From Novosphingobium sp. ST904 (lineage in GTDB: Bacteria > Pseudomonadota > Alphaproteobacteria > Sphingomonadales > Sphingomonadaceae): a DNA stretch of 61,515 nucleotides. Location: NCBI RefSeq assembly GCF_001298105.1, contig NZ_LGJH01000132.1, forward strand, positions 1 to 61,515, read 5' to 3'. This document shows positions 43,058-52,288 of the stretch, piece by piece. Each line of letters opens with the position of its first letter. The stretch's first letter is position 1. The notes beneath the pieces were generated by a model. The model searched no databases and was not told where the DNA came from. It worked only from the letters and a program-made list of their open reading frames with translations. Position numbers and translations under genes: made by a program.

Positions 43058-43626
43058 ACGCGCTCACCACCATCATCTCTGCTGGCGCCCCGGCGACCAC
43101 CCAAGAGGAATGGATCGAGCGCGGCCGTGGCCTCGCCGACCAGCGCCGGGAATGCGACTGGCTTTTAGCCGACTGGATGGCTGAGGGCAAAGAGGCTGGA
43201 TACCTGACCCAATCCGGCTTCGACTTCCTGAGCGAGAACCTCGGCCTCGCCCCGAAGCGCCTGAAGGACGCACTCAAGGCCGCGACCACGTTCCCCCCGG
43301 CCCTGCGCGACCGCACGCTGTCGGTAGACCACTACGCCGCGGTCGCCTCGCTGCCCCAGGATGAAGCCCTACCCCTGCTCAAGCGCGCCAGCACCGACCA
43401 CCTGCCGGTGAACGCCCTCCGCGAGCATGTGACCCAGCGCCGCTACGAGACCGGGGCCAACTTCGCGGACGACGACAAGGACAGCACGCTCTGCACCCTG
43501 ATCGTCCGCGCCTGGAACCGCGCCACCCCTGAAGCCCGTGAGAGCGCATTCGAGCACTTCAAGCTCGCCGCCTCCCACGGGTTTGCAATTGTTGATGAAG
43601 ACGAGGCCTCCGATGTCGAAGAGTAA
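43054..43626 (+). CDS. Hypothetical phage protein
   Basis: A 190-residue acidic, helical protein (EEWIERGRGLADQRRECDWL, SENLGLAPKRLKDALKAATT, VDHYAAVASLPQDEALPLLK). The middle part resembles ParB/Noc-like HTH repeats, but the match is weak. It starts inside the stop of the gene before. Confidence 0.6.
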   Translation: MNALTTIISAGAPATTQEEWIERGRGLADQRRECDWLLADWMAEGKEAGYLTQSGFDFLSENLGLAPKRLKDALKAATTFPPALRDRTLSVDHYAAVASLPQDEALPLLKRASTDHLPVNALREHVTQRRYETGANFADDDKDSTLCTLIVRAWNRATPEARESAFEHFKLAASHGFAIVDEDEASDVEE

Positions 43627-43813
43627 GCTCCTGCCCACCTCCGCACCGAAGCCCATCCCCCCCGAGTTCATGGAGAAGTTCAAGAAGCACGGATGGCGCC
43701 GGGTCGAACAGATCTGGGGCAAGTCCACGGTGCTCGCCTGGCGCAAGGCGATCGGGGCGAAGCGCATGGCAGCGGAACGGAAGCGGTTCCTTCGGGAGGA
43801 GGCTGCGCGATGA
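43613..43813 (+). CDS. Small basic phage protein
   Basis: 66 residues, MSKSKLLPTSAPKPIPPEFM, with a Trp/Arg-rich DNA-binding-like stretch KKHGWRRVEQIWGKSTVLAW. It overlaps its neighbour by 14 bases. Family unknown. Confidence 0.55.
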   Translation: MSKSKLLPTSAPKPIPPEFMEKFKKHGWRRVEQIWGKSTVLAWRKAIGAKRMAAERKRFLREEAAR

Positions 43814-44436
43814 ATCGCCCGTACCCACCCCACGACCTCGCTACGCTGTCTGATCTCGAAATGCTGGACCGGTTCGTCCCCGCGCCGGAACTGCTGGAGT
43901 GGATTCGCGCCACGTTCCTCGATGAGGCGAGCCCGCTGTTCAACATCGAGCATGTCCACCTGCGGGATGCCGCTCTTGGCGTGCTGTGGACCAACTGCGA
44001 CAACAGCAAGCAGTTGCGCGCGGTCATTGGGCAGGCTGAGCTGATGCCCCCCATGGCTATGGGCAAGTGGCAGCGCGCTCGGGCGATCCAGCAGGTGGAG
44101 GAATGGTTCGACGGGATGCCGGACTTCCTGCTGACATTCAGCGCGCCCGCTGCCGCCGGAATGGACGATCCATCGTTCTGCGCCCTGGTAGAGCACGAGC
44201 TTTATCACTGCGCCCAGAAGCTCGACGAGTTCGGCATGCCCAAGTTCAAACAGGACGGAACTCCTGCGTTTGTGATGCGGGGGCATGACGTCGAAGAGTT
44301 CGTGGGCGTCGTCGCAAGGTATGGCGCGGAGGCCGCTGGCGTGTCGGCCATGGTCAATGCCGCGAAGGCTGGTCCGACCATTGGTCGCGCGTCGATCGCC
44401 GGTGTTTGCGGCACGTGCCTGCGCTCCGTCGCCTGA
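43810..44436 (+). CDS. Putative phage metallopeptidase
   Basis: The HELYH zinc motif in ALVEHELYHCAQKLDEFG, at about residue 135, fits the phage metallopeptidase family (PF18894-like). Surrounding conserved stretches are FNIEHVHLRDAALGVLW and FDGMPDFLLTFSAPAA. It has no signal peptide. It is encoded just before the packaging genes; its substrate is unknown. Confidence 0.75.
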   Translation: MNRPYPPHDLATLSDLEMLDRFVPAPELLEWIRATFLDEASPLFNIEHVHLRDAALGVLWTNCDNSKQLRAVIGQAELMPPMAMGKWQRARAIQQVEEWFDGMPDFLLTFSAPAAAGMDDPSFCALVEHELYHCAQKLDEFGMPKFKQDGTPAFVMRGHDVEEFVGVVARYGAEAAGVSAMVNAAKAGPTIGRASIAGVCGTCLRSVA

Positions 44437-44456
44437 TACCGGAAGGATACGGAACC

Positions 44457-44924
44457 ATGGCGGAAGCCAAACTCAACGACGAGATGAAAACCCACATCGT
44501 GCAGGCGCTGGCGTGCTTCGACACCCCTTCGCAGGTGGTGGAAGCGGTAAACAAGGAATTCGGCCTCGCCATCACCCGCCAGCATGTCGCGAAGTACGAC
44601 CCGACGAAGGTGTCAGGCGCGCAGGTGGCCGCCAAGTGGCGCACCCTGTTCGAAGCGGCCCGTAAGTCGTTCGTGGACGATTCCTCGCAGATCGCGATCG
44701 CGCACCGGTCCACCCGCCTCCGTGCGCTCCAGCGCATGGCCACGAAAGCCGAGGACAAGGGCAACTTACCCCTGGCCGCCCAGCTGCACAAGCAGGCTGC
44801 CGAGGAAATGGGCAACGCCTACACCAATCGCCGCGAACTGACCGGCAAGGACGGGAAGGATCTGCCCGCGCCACCGCCCGCAGTCGCCGTGTTCGCGCTG
44901 CCTGACAATGGGAGGGACAACTGA
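44457..44924 (+). CDS. DUF2280 protein, probable small terminase
   Basis: AEAKLNDEMKTHIVQALACF, DTPSQVVEAVNKEFGLAITR and QHVAKYDPTKVSGAQVAAKW form the DUF2280 phage family, which includes a helix-turn-helix. It stands shortly before the large terminase and has the size (155 residues) of a small terminase subunit, so DNA recognition for packaging is the probable job. Confidence 0.8.
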   Translation: MAEAKLNDEMKTHIVQALACFDTPSQVVEAVNKEFGLAITRQHVAKYDPTKVSGAQVAAKWRTLFEAARKSFVDDSSQIAIAHRSTRLRALQRMATKAEDKGNLPLAAQLHKQAAEEMGNAYTNRRELTGKDGKDLPAPPPAVAVFALPDNGRDN

Positions 44925-45049
44925 TGGATGACGGCATGGTCTGCTGCGAATGCTGCGGCGACGACTTTGCACCCGAAGATATGGCGACGGCCGAGTTCTG
45001 CCATGAGTGCATCGAGGCAGTCGATATGCAGTCGGAGGACGAAGGATGA
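44924..45049 (+). CDS. Small zinc-ribbon-like protein
   Basis: A 41-residue ORF, MDDGMVCCECCGDDFAPEDM then ATAEFCHECIEAVDMQ, with two Cys pairs that could bind zinc. Both ends overlap neighbouring starts and stops. Confidence 0.55.
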   Translation: MDDGMVCCECCGDDFAPEDMATAEFCHECIEAVDMQSEDEG

Positions 45050-45243
45050 TCGTCTGGGACTTCGACCATCACGCCTGCACGAAGTGCGCGGGGAACCATG
45101 AGCACGCGATCGGCCATGTTCTGGTAGACGAGGCCCAGCCCGATCGTGATTTTTTGCTCCGCTGCACGCATTGCGGTGAAACTGAGGGGCCAATGGTCGG
45201 GCCTCGCCAGCGTGATGAGCGCGGACGACGGATATTCCGATGA
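45046..45243 (+). CDS. Small CxxC protein
   Basis: 65 residues with CTKCAGNHEH and CTHCGETEG, two likely zinc-binding pairs. It starts within the stop of the ORF before. Function unknown. Confidence 0.55.
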   Translation: MIVWDFDHHACTKCAGNHEHAIGHVLVDEAQPDRDFLLRCTHCGETEGPMVGPRQRDERGRRIFR

Positions 45244-45509
45244 GGGTTAAGGTCACTGAACGCGACCTGCGCCACGGGGCGAACTCGGTGCGCTTCGGCA
45301 ACGCGATCCTCGCGTGCGAGGGATACGCACCATCGTGCTCCGATCAGGGTCGCTGCACCATGGGCGGCCGTTGCTTCGACAGCGCGCCGCACCTCGTCGC
45401 CGCCCGTATGATTGAAAGCCTGATACCGAAGGACGGCCGGGCGGGGATGCACTACGCCTACCTGCGACGTGCTGCTGAAAATCTGCGCGAGGAACGCGTG
45501 CACCTGTGA
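45240..45509 (+). CDS. Hypothetical phage protein
   Basis: An 89-residue protein with several Cys residues (ACEGYAPSCSDQGRCTMGGR). It overlaps neighbours by four bases on each side. No family recognised. Confidence 0.55.
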   Translation: MRVKVTERDLRHGANSVRFGNAILACEGYAPSCSDQGRCTMGGRCFDSAPHLVAARMIESLIPKDGRAGMHYAYLRRAAENLREERVHL

Positions 45510-46942
45510 ACGCACATACCTCGATCACCCCCGGCATCGGACATAACGGCGGCCCCGAGATCACCGCCGAGACGATCAAGCCCCAGCCCGGCCCCCAGAC
45601 AGCGTTCCTGTCATCGCCTGCCGACATCGTCATCTACGGCGGCGGCGCGGGCGGCGGCAAGACCTGGGGCCTGCTCATGGAGCCGCTGCGCCACGTCAGA
45701 AATCCGGGATTCGGTGCAGTGTTCTTCCGACGCTCCACGGTCCAGATCCGCAACGAGGGTGGCCTATGGGACGAGAGCACCACGCTCTATCCCCTGCTCC
45801 ACGCGGAGCCGAAAGAGCACAACCTCACATGGTCTTTCCCGACCGGCGCGTCTGTCAGCTTCGCTCACCTGGAGCACGATAAGACCCGGCTGAATTGGCA
45901 GGGCTCGCAGATCCCGCTCATCTGCTTCGACGAGCTCACGCACTTCACGCCCACCCAGTTCTGGTACATGATCAGCCGGAACCGCTCCATGTGCGGCGTC
46001 CGGCCCTACGTTCGCGCGACCTGCAACCCTGACGCTGACAGCTGGGTCGCTGACCTCATCGCATGGTGGATCGACCAGGACACGGGTCTGCCCATCCCTG
46101 AGCGATCGGGCAAGCTGCGGTGGTTCGTGCGTGTCGGCGAAGATCTGCGGTGGGCAGACGATCCCGCCGACCTTGCCCAGTACACCATGCTGAACGATGA
46201 GGGCGAGACGATACCCATCCCAGCGAAGTCGCTGACGTTCATTCCGGCCAAACTGACCGACAACAAAGCGCTGATGGCCGCCGATCCGGGGTACATGGCG
46301 TCGCTGCTCGCCCTGCCGCAGGTCGAGCGCGAGCGTTTGTTGGGAGGCAACTGGAAGATTCGGCCCGCTGCGGGTCTCTACTTCCAACGCTCATGGTGCC
46401 GGGTGGTCGACGCCATTCCCGTGGGGACCGTGTTCGGCGCCGGATATGACCTTGCGGCCACCCCGCCTTCACCTGAGAACCCGAACCCCGACGCAACGAG
46501 CCGCACGAAGATCGGCCGCACGCCGGAGGGACGGTACATCGTGGTCCACAACAACACCGTTCAGACCACGCCCGCCGGTGTCGAGACGTTCATCATGAAC
46601 AACGCCTCGCAGGACGGGAAGGAGACGATCATTTCGCTACCGCAGGACCCTGGGCAGGCAGGCAAGAGCCAGGTCAAGGCGCTGACGCTCATGCTGTCCG
46701 GCTATACCGTGCGGTCGTCAACTGAGACCGGCGACAAGATCACCCGCTTCGGCCCGTTCTCGGCGCAGTGCGAGGCGGGCAACGTCGACGTCTATCGCGG
46801 TGAATGGAACGAGCCGTGGTTCACCGAGCTTGAGGCCTTCCCGAGCGCCAAGCACGACGACCGGGTGGACAGCACGTCACGCGCGTTCGAAGTCGTGGCT
46901 CTCCAGAAGCGCAGGCATTCGACGGCGGGGCTGCTAGGCTAA
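45506..46942 (+). CDS. terL: Terminase large subunit
   Basis: Walker A as YGGGAGGGKTWGLLM, Walker B as PLICFDELTHF, and the nuclease domain from about residue 315 (FGAGYDLAATPPSPENPNPD, and acidic HDDRVDSTSRA at the end). Length 478 residues is typical. The start GTG/ATG at 45506 overlaps the previous stop. It powers packaging of DNA into proheads. Confidence 0.93.
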   Translation: MNAHTSITPGIGHNGGPEITAETIKPQPGPQTAFLSSPADIVIYGGGAGGGKTWGLLMEPLRHVRNPGFGAVFFRRSTVQIRNEGGLWDESTTLYPLLHAEPKEHNLTWSFPTGASVSFAHLEHDKTRLNWQGSQIPLICFDELTHFTPTQFWYMISRNRSMCGVRPYVRATCNPDADSWVADLIAWWIDQDTGLPIPERSGKLRWFVRVGEDLRWADDPADLAQYTMLNDEGETIPIPAKSLTFIPAKLTDNKALMAADPGYMASLLALPQVERERLLGGNWKIRPAAGLYFQRSWCRVVDAIPVGTVFGAGYDLAATPPSPENPNPDATSRTKIGRTPEGRYIVVHNNTVQTTPAGVETFIMNNASQDGKETIISLPQDPGQAGKSQVKALTLMLSGYTVRSSTETGDKITRFGPFSAQCEAGNVDVYRGEWNEPWFTELEAFPSAKHDDRVDSTSRAFEVVALQKRRHSTAGLLG

Positions 46943-46984
46943 GGGCGGTAAAGGCGGTAAAGCCCGCGCCGTACCCTCCCCGCT

Positions 46985-48920
46985 ATGGCGTTTCTTACCG
47001 ACAGTCTTCGCGGGGCGATTGAGGCAGTCGGCCGCCTCAACCCATTCAGCCGAGGTTCCCTCGCGGCATCGACCGCGCTTCCCGGCGTCTTCTCCCATCA
47101 GCTGGCCCTCGCCGCCTACATGTCGTCCGGCATGCTTCGGAAGGTCATCACCCTTCCCGCCGCCGACCGCACGCAGAAGTGGCGAGACTGGCAGGCCGAC
47201 AAGCCCACGATCGAACTGATCGAGAAGGAAGAGAAGCGCCTCGGCCTGCGCGCCAAAGTGAAGCAGGCCGAGGTCCTGCGCGGCATCGGCGGCGGCGCCT
47301 TGATTCTCGTGACCGCTGGCGACCATGCGAGCGAACTGAACCCGGAAACGATCCAGAAGGGTGGCTTGATCGCCGTCAACGTCGTTTCGCGCTGGGAGAT
47401 CACGCCGAGGACTTCGATAAGGAGCTTGCCTCGCCCACGTACCGGATGCCGCGGCGATTCCGGATCGACAGCGACGGCCGCCAGGCGACGATACACCCGA
47501 GCCGTGTCATACCGTTCCGAGGCGATCCCATCCCGGCGGGAACGTCCGTCAGCGACGAGGAAGTGTACTGGGGCGATAGCCAGCTTCTGCGCGTCTTCGG
47601 CGCCGTGCAGAACTCCGACCATGCGCAGACCTGGTTCGTCGAGCTGATCCGCAAGGCCAAACTGCTGCGCATCGGTATCCCCGACCTTCTCGACATGATG
47701 GGCAGCGAGGCGGGCAAGCAGCAGCTCAACGAGCGCATCGCCTTGATCGCCAGCTCGGAAAGCACTCTTAACGCGACGGTCTACCGCTCCGGCACCGGCA
47801 CGGACGACCCCGGCGAGAAGATCGACGACTACCAGATCAACTGGTCCGGCATCCCCGCGTTCATGGACGCGATCGACCAGCGCATGGCCGCCGTGTCCGG
47901 CATCCCCTTCACCAAGATCATGGGCCGCTCGCCCGGCGGCATGAACGCCACCGGTGACCACGACACGGATAATTGGTGGGACACGGTCGGCGACGGGCAG
48001 GAAAACGAGACCCGGCCCTGCTTGGAGCAGCTGGACCCGATTCTGATCCGATCGGCGGGCGCCAAGAACCCGGACAAGGTCTGGTGGCTCTGGGCTCCGC
48101 TTCGCAAGCCGACCGAGAAGGAAGAGGCCGAGACCTTCGACTTGCTCATGGACGCGATCACGAAGCTGATCGACACCGGCATGTTGCCGGAAGAGGCCAT
48201 GTCCCGCGCGTGCAGAACCTGATTGAAGAGCGTGGCTATATGCCTGGGCTGGCCGACGCTCTCGCCAAGATCCCGGAGGCGCAGAGGTTCGGCCTCACCT
48301 CCGAGGATGACGAGACGGACGACGATCCGTCTGCCCTCCAAGCCGGAAAGGAAGGTGATCCTGCGTCTGCCGGGGGCGGGACGAATGTGCCCGCCCGCCG
48401 TGCTGTCAACGACGGGGGTGTGCCGACCGGCAGTTCCCCTTTTGAGGACGGAAATAAGCACCACTGGGGGCGCGGCGCTCGCGGCGGCCAGTTCAAGTCT
48501 GGACCTGGAGGGGGTGGATCACCGGGCGATTATGTCGGCAGGGCCATCGGCGGAGGGCGCGGGCAGAAGCAGCGACCGGTCGGTGACGTGTCGCCCTCTG
48601 CTGCGCGTCTCGTAAAGCAGCGCACAGGGATCGACATCGCAGGAAAAGAACTGCGGCTCGATCATTCCGGTATCGCACATGCCTGGAAGAACCACGGCCC
48701 CGAAGGCAAGGTGCACGGCGCGAAAGCGCTGACGAAGGGTGATCTCGTGCGCGCCGCCACCGGCCTCAACCAAGCAACTGACGTTCGTCCTGCCAAATCG
48801 CGCGGCATGAACGGCCCTCGCTTCGAGGCGACCTATACCAACCGTCGCGGAACGATGACGGTCATCTACGAGACGAGTTCGAAAGCCGTCTATCCGATGA
48901 ATGCATGGTGGGTGAAATGA
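46985..48920 (+). CDS. Portal protein (DUF1073) fused to PBECR-like nuclease domain (frameshifted twice)
   Basis: The N-terminal part has SSGMLRKVITLPAADRTQKW and GIGGGALILVTAGD. After a break at about 47402 come SPTYRMPRRFRIDSDG, GIPFTKIMGRSPGGMNATGD and KVWWLWAPLRKPTEKE, the DUF1073 portal. After a second break at about 48210 come VQNLIEERGYMP, a Gly-rich linker and a C-terminal domain with LRLDHSGIAHAWKNHGPEGK and YETSSKAVYPMNAWWVK, resembling PBECR nucleases. Each break is fixed by one base, giving about 645 residues. Confidence 0.82.
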
Positions 48921-49012
48921 CCACGGGGTTTGATGAAGCGAGCCTCAAACACACGTCCGAAACGACCCGTGGGAAGCTGCATTGTAGCGACTTCGCGGGC
49001 AGCGCGCAATGA
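48917..49012 (+). CDS. Tiny ORF between portal and minor head genes
   Basis: A 31-codon frame (MTTGFDEASLKHTSETTRGK) that starts in the portal stop and ends in the start of the next gene. Tight packing is the only support. Confidence 0.4.
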   Translation: MTTGFDEASLKHTSETTRGKLHCSDFAGSAQ

Positions 49013-49812
49013 CGTATGATCTCTCAGCCATGGCGCGCCGAGCCAAACCGGGAAGCCGCAAACGCTCGATCGTCCTACGCGACATCGACCCACCGGGGAC
49101 GCTTGCGACGAACCTGTTTCGGGCTGTGTATAACCCTGTGGTTCAAGCGTGGGCAGCCGGTGCAGAACGCATCATCGCCGCCTATGCCGCCACCGTCTCC
49201 GAGATGACGACGGACGCGCCGGCTGACGTCCGCGCCGAGATCGACGGCGCTGCCGAGCAGATCAACCGGCTTGTGCTGCTGCTGACGCCTGAGGTGCGAG
49301 ACTGGGCACTTCGGACCGAGCAGTGGTTCCGCGGCAAGTGGCGCGGCGCAGTCCTTTCTGCCACCGGCGTAGACCTGGGCACCATGATCGGCGCCGGCGA
49401 CGTGCGTGCCAACCTAGAGACCTCGATCGAGTGGAACGTCGCCCTGGTCAAGGACGTGTCCGACGTGACGCGGCAGAAGATCAGCAACGCCGTGTTCGAT
49501 GGCCTGCAGAACCGGACACCGGCGCGCGATGTGGCGAAGACCATCCGGGACAGCGTGGGCGTGAGCCGCAGCCGGGCGACGCGCATCGCCTCGGACCAGC
49601 TCAACAAGCTGACCAGCGCGCTAGCGGAGGAGCGGCGCCGGGAGGCGGGAATCGATACGTGGATCTGGCGGCATAGCCGGAAAGCCCACCCGCGCCTCAA
49701 TCATCAGGCGCGGGATGGGAATGAGTACACCGATGAGACGGCGCCGCAGGACCTGCCGGGAAGGTTGCCTTACTGCGGGTGTCGATCACAAGCAGTACTC
49801 AATTTCGAATAG
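49009..49812 (+). CDS. Phage head morphogenesis protein (Mu gpF/SPP1 gp7-like)
   Basis: The C-terminal third has DVAKTIRDSVGVSRSRATRI, ASDQLNKLTSALAEERRREA, and WRHSRKAHPRLNHQARDGNE then LPGRLPYCGCRSQAV, the Mu gpF-like minor head domain with its Cys pair. The N-terminal part is helical. It follows the portal gene, the normal order. Confidence 0.88.
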   Translation: MTYDLSAMARRAKPGSRKRSIVLRDIDPPGTLATNLFRAVYNPVVQAWAAGAERIIAAYAATVSEMTTDAPADVRAEIDGAAEQINRLVLLLTPEVRDWALRTEQWFRGKWRGAVLSATGVDLGTMIGAGDVRANLETSIEWNVALVKDVSDVTRQKISNAVFDGLQNRTPARDVAKTIRDSVGVSRSRATRIASDQLNKLTSALAEERRREAGIDTWIWRHSRKAHPRLNHQARDGNEYTDETAPQDLPGRLPYCGCRSQAVLNFE

Positions 49813-49988
49813 CCGCCCAGACGGCTCAAACGGTGGAGAAATCCAAGCGTTGTCGCGTCTGGTAAAATCAGCGACAAAAAAAGGTAACGCTTCCAACCGC
49901 ATGCAATAAAGTTGTAATTCATATTACCCAATCACCTACATTTTCAATACACCTATAACTATAGTGGAAATTGAAAATGGAGGATGGG

Positions 49989-50405
49989 ATGCGCACGTCA
50001 ATTGCCATTGCACTGCTAACTGCACTAACTCCGGTCATAGCGTCAGCCCAAGCCATTACCATGGTCGAAGAGAAATTCAATTCGGTTAAACAACTGGTGA
50101 AAGTGCAAAGAGCCGGGACATATATCCTTAAAGGGTCCTTCGGCATCTCTGGAAATGGAAATCAGCAAAATCCAACTTCGACCATAGAAATTCGCCAGAA
50201 CGGCAACACTGTAGATACCAAGACTTTCAATTGGCAGGACGGCCCTGCCTCATTCAATTTCAGCGCTGTACTCACGTTGAAGGCGGGGGAAAACCGCATC
50301 TGGGTTTATGAAAAGTGGAACGAACGCGCCACTGCCAAGTCGCTGACTGTTAGCATTGTGCCCTCCAACAACGAAGACAATGCGGGCGATTCCAACGCTT
50401 GGTAG
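49989..50405 (+). CDS. Small secreted cargo protein
   Basis: A signal peptide (MRTSIAIALLTALTPVIASA) and a predicted beta-sandwich of about 115 residues (AGTYILKGSFGISGNGNQ, ENRIWVYEKWNERATAKSLT). The base composition is clearly more AT-rich than the phage and the 176 bases upstream are AT-rich with promoter-like stretches. The start 49989 has GGAGGA in front. It lies within the head module but is not a head gene; lysogenic expression is inferred. Confidence 0.7.
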   Translation: MRTSIAIALLTALTPVIASAQAITMVEEKFNSVKQLVKVQRAGTYILKGSFGISGNGNQQNPTSTIEIRQNGNTVDTKTFNWQDGPASFNFSAVLTLKAGENRIWVYEKWNERATAKSLTVSIVPSNNEDNAGDSNAW

Positions 50406-50432
50406 TTTGATTGCCCAGAAATGGAGTGGGTC

Positions 50433-50454
50433 GGCGGCGTCAGTAGACGCCGCC
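50433..50454. terminator. Bidirectional hairpin terminator
   Basis: GGCGGCGT-CAGTAG-ACGCCGCC forms a perfect 8-bp stem between the convergent genes ending at 50405 and 50460. A U-tract is weak on both sides. Confidence 0.55.
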
Positions 50455-50459
50455 TCGCC

Positions 50460-50558
50460 TCACTTGAGGTAGGCCAGTCCGAACTTCAGCAGTTCAACGG
50501 CAACGGCTTTAATCAGCGGCATCCATACAGAAATGCCGCGCTTCTTCTTCCTGGGCAT
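50460..50558 (-). CDS. Small basic hydrophobic peptide
   Basis: The downstream part of a longer minus frame, starting MPRKKKRGISVWMPLIKAVA and ending LAYLK (32 residues), has a basic N-terminus and an amphipathic or membrane-type helix. The long frame to 50747 upstream is less plausible. Weak support. Confidence 0.35.
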   Translation of the reverse strand: MPRKKKRGISVWMPLIKAVAVELLKFGLAYLK

Positions 50559-50769
50559 GGCAAAAAGCTCCATGACCCGGTGCACCGAGTAAGGTGAAAA
50601 TATAAAGCTGGCGCCAGCTATGAAATTTGGAGGAGAAGAAGGTTGGTGCCTGACAGCCGCGCTGCACGAAGCCTGGCGCGTGAAGACGGTCACTCCCTCG
50701 CCGTGACTTCCATCGAACCGGCATATTTTGTGTATGCTGATTCCCACTCGAAATCAACACCCTCGACAA

Positions 50770-51096
50770 TTAATCGTCTCGTTTAATTGCTAGCTTAACC
50801 AGCATAAGCGACTGCTTGCTCGGCATGATCACTTTCAAGTGAACCTTTTTCCAATCGTCACTCCCTGTCACGCATCGTGCGGGTAGGGGGCATTTACCAC
50901 CTTTGCCCTCGACTACGTTGACCGCATCGCTAACCCAAGCGTGGTGGTCAGAGCCCGGCCGAAGCTGAACTATCAATTCGTCTCTCACCTCTTGGAGTAT
51001 CTCCTCTTGGAGTATCTCCCCTTGGAGTATCTCCTCTGCATCGCTGATTGCGGCGGCATCGAAAGATGATCTCGGCGAAGGTTCTTGCATAGACAT
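50770..51096 (-). CDS. Hypothetical protein with short tandem repeats
   Basis: From the start MSMQEPSPRSSFDAAAISDA the protein has EEILQGEILQEEILQEVRDE, encoded by three 15-base repeats at 50991-51035. It ends KVIMPSKQSLMLVKLAIKRD. It is divergent from the protease gene at 51152 and interrupts the head module. No family recognised. Confidence 0.5.
   Translation of the reverse strand: MSMQEPSPRSSFDAAAISDAEEILQGEILQEEILQEVRDELIVQLRPGSDHHAWVSDAVNVVEGKGGKCPLPARCVTGSDDWKKVHLKVIMPSKQSLMLVKLAIKRDD
50991..51035. repeat. Three tandem 15-base repeats
   Basis: CTTGGAGTATCTCCT occurs three times head to tail with one base change, coding for EILQE units on the minus strand. Confidence 0.85.
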
Positions 51097-51151
51097 GGAG
51101 CACCGCTGACAGCGGTAAGCCACATCGTCCAGACTTAATATCCTCTCGGAT

Positions 51152-52285
51152 ATGCAATTTCGGGACAGCCTCACCCTTGACGCCCCCCGCCGCATCGAAG
51201 GCGGCGCCATGGCCGTTCGCGCACGCGCGGCTCGCACCGGCGTCTATCAGTACGGTGGCTCCGAGGTTGACCCTGACAACAAGCACGGCCACCGCGATAC
51301 CGCGCTGGTCAACGTGCTTCGCGACGACGACACCGTCTTTGACGAGAAGTCCGTCCGCAGCTTCATCGGCAAGCCGGTCACTGACGACCACCCCGCCGCC
51401 CCCGTGACCACCTACAATTGGCGTGACCACGCGCGCGGCACGATCATGGGCGCGATGCGCGACGGCGATTACCTCGCCTTCGACCTGCTGCTGACCGACG
51501 CCGAGGCCATTGCCAAGGTCGACGGCGGCAAGCGCGAGCTGAGCAACGGCTACAGCAGCGACCTCGAATTCGGCGACTTCACGGCACCAGACGGCACCAA
51601 GTGCCAGGCCCGCCAGAAGTCCATCACCGGCAACCACGTTGCGCTCGTCGATCGCGGCCGCGCCGGTTCCGAGTGCGCCATCAAGGACGGGTTCGCCGTC
51701 TGCGACGCCCTTCCCTCCAACATTCTCGATTCACTCACTCAGGAGAGCCCTGTGCCGAAGATCGTACTTATCGACGGGCTGTCCGTCGATGTGAGCAATG
51801 CGGACACCGCCGCCGCGAACATTGCCACCCTCCTCGCCGCCCGTGACGCCGCCAATGGCAAGGTCGCAGGCCTGGAAACGCAGGTCGCCACCCTGACGGC
51901 CGAAAGTCAGACCAAGGACGCGAAGATCACCACGCTCGAACAGCAGGTGAAGGATGCCAAGCCGACCCCGGCCCAGCTGCGCGACGCAGGCAAGGCGCTG
52001 ATCATCGTCGCCGACAAGGCCAAGACCCTCGGAATCACCGTCACCGACGAGATGGACGAAGCCGCCATCATGTCGGCCACCGTCTCGAAGCAGATGGGCG
52101 ACGCGGCCAAGGACTGGACCGCCGACCAGATCGCCGCCTCGTTTGCCGTGCTGACCAAGGACGCGAAGGTCGAGGACAACGGCGTGAAACCGCTCGGCTC
52201 GCCCATCAATCTCGCAGACGGGGCCGCGGCCTGGAACGACAACCTGTTCCAGTCGGCCGGCGTATCCATGAAGAAGGGAGCGTAA
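51152..52285 (+). CDS. DUF2213 capsid maturation protease with scaffold domain
   Basis: The N-terminal half has GGSEVDPDNKHGHRDTALVN, FIGKPVTDDHPAAPVTTYNW, KRELSNGYSSDLEFGDFTAP and GNHVALVDRGRAG, the DUF2213 phage protease family with conserved His and Ser. From about residue 200 (VPKIVLIDGLSVDVSNADTA) follows a coiled-coil scaffold-like domain. An in-frame GTG at 51751 at that junction could also give a separate scaffold protein. It precedes gpD and the capsid gene. Confidence 0.85.
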   Translation: MQFRDSLTLDAPRRIEGGAMAVRARAARTGVYQYGGSEVDPDNKHGHRDTALVNVLRDDDTVFDEKSVRSFIGKPVTDDHPAAPVTTYNWRDHARGTIMGAMRDGDYLAFDLLLTDAEAIAKVDGGKRELSNGYSSDLEFGDFTAPDGTKCQARQKSITGNHVALVDRGRAGSECAIKDGFAVCDALPSNILDSLTQESPVPKIVLIDGLSVDVSNADTAAANIATLLAARDAANGKVAGLETQVATLTAESQTKDAKITTLEQQVKDAKPTPAQLRDAGKALIIVADKAKTLGITVTDEMDEAAIMSATVSKQMGDAAKDWTADQIAASFAVLTKDAKVEDNGVKPLGSPINLADGAAAWNDNLFQSAGVSMKKGA

Positions 52286-52288
52286 GAC

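Noticed and set aside
47402..48215. Programmed frameshifts in the portal gene
   Set aside because: No slippery heptamers at the breaks; they match the one-base-deletion pattern seen in unrelated host genes.
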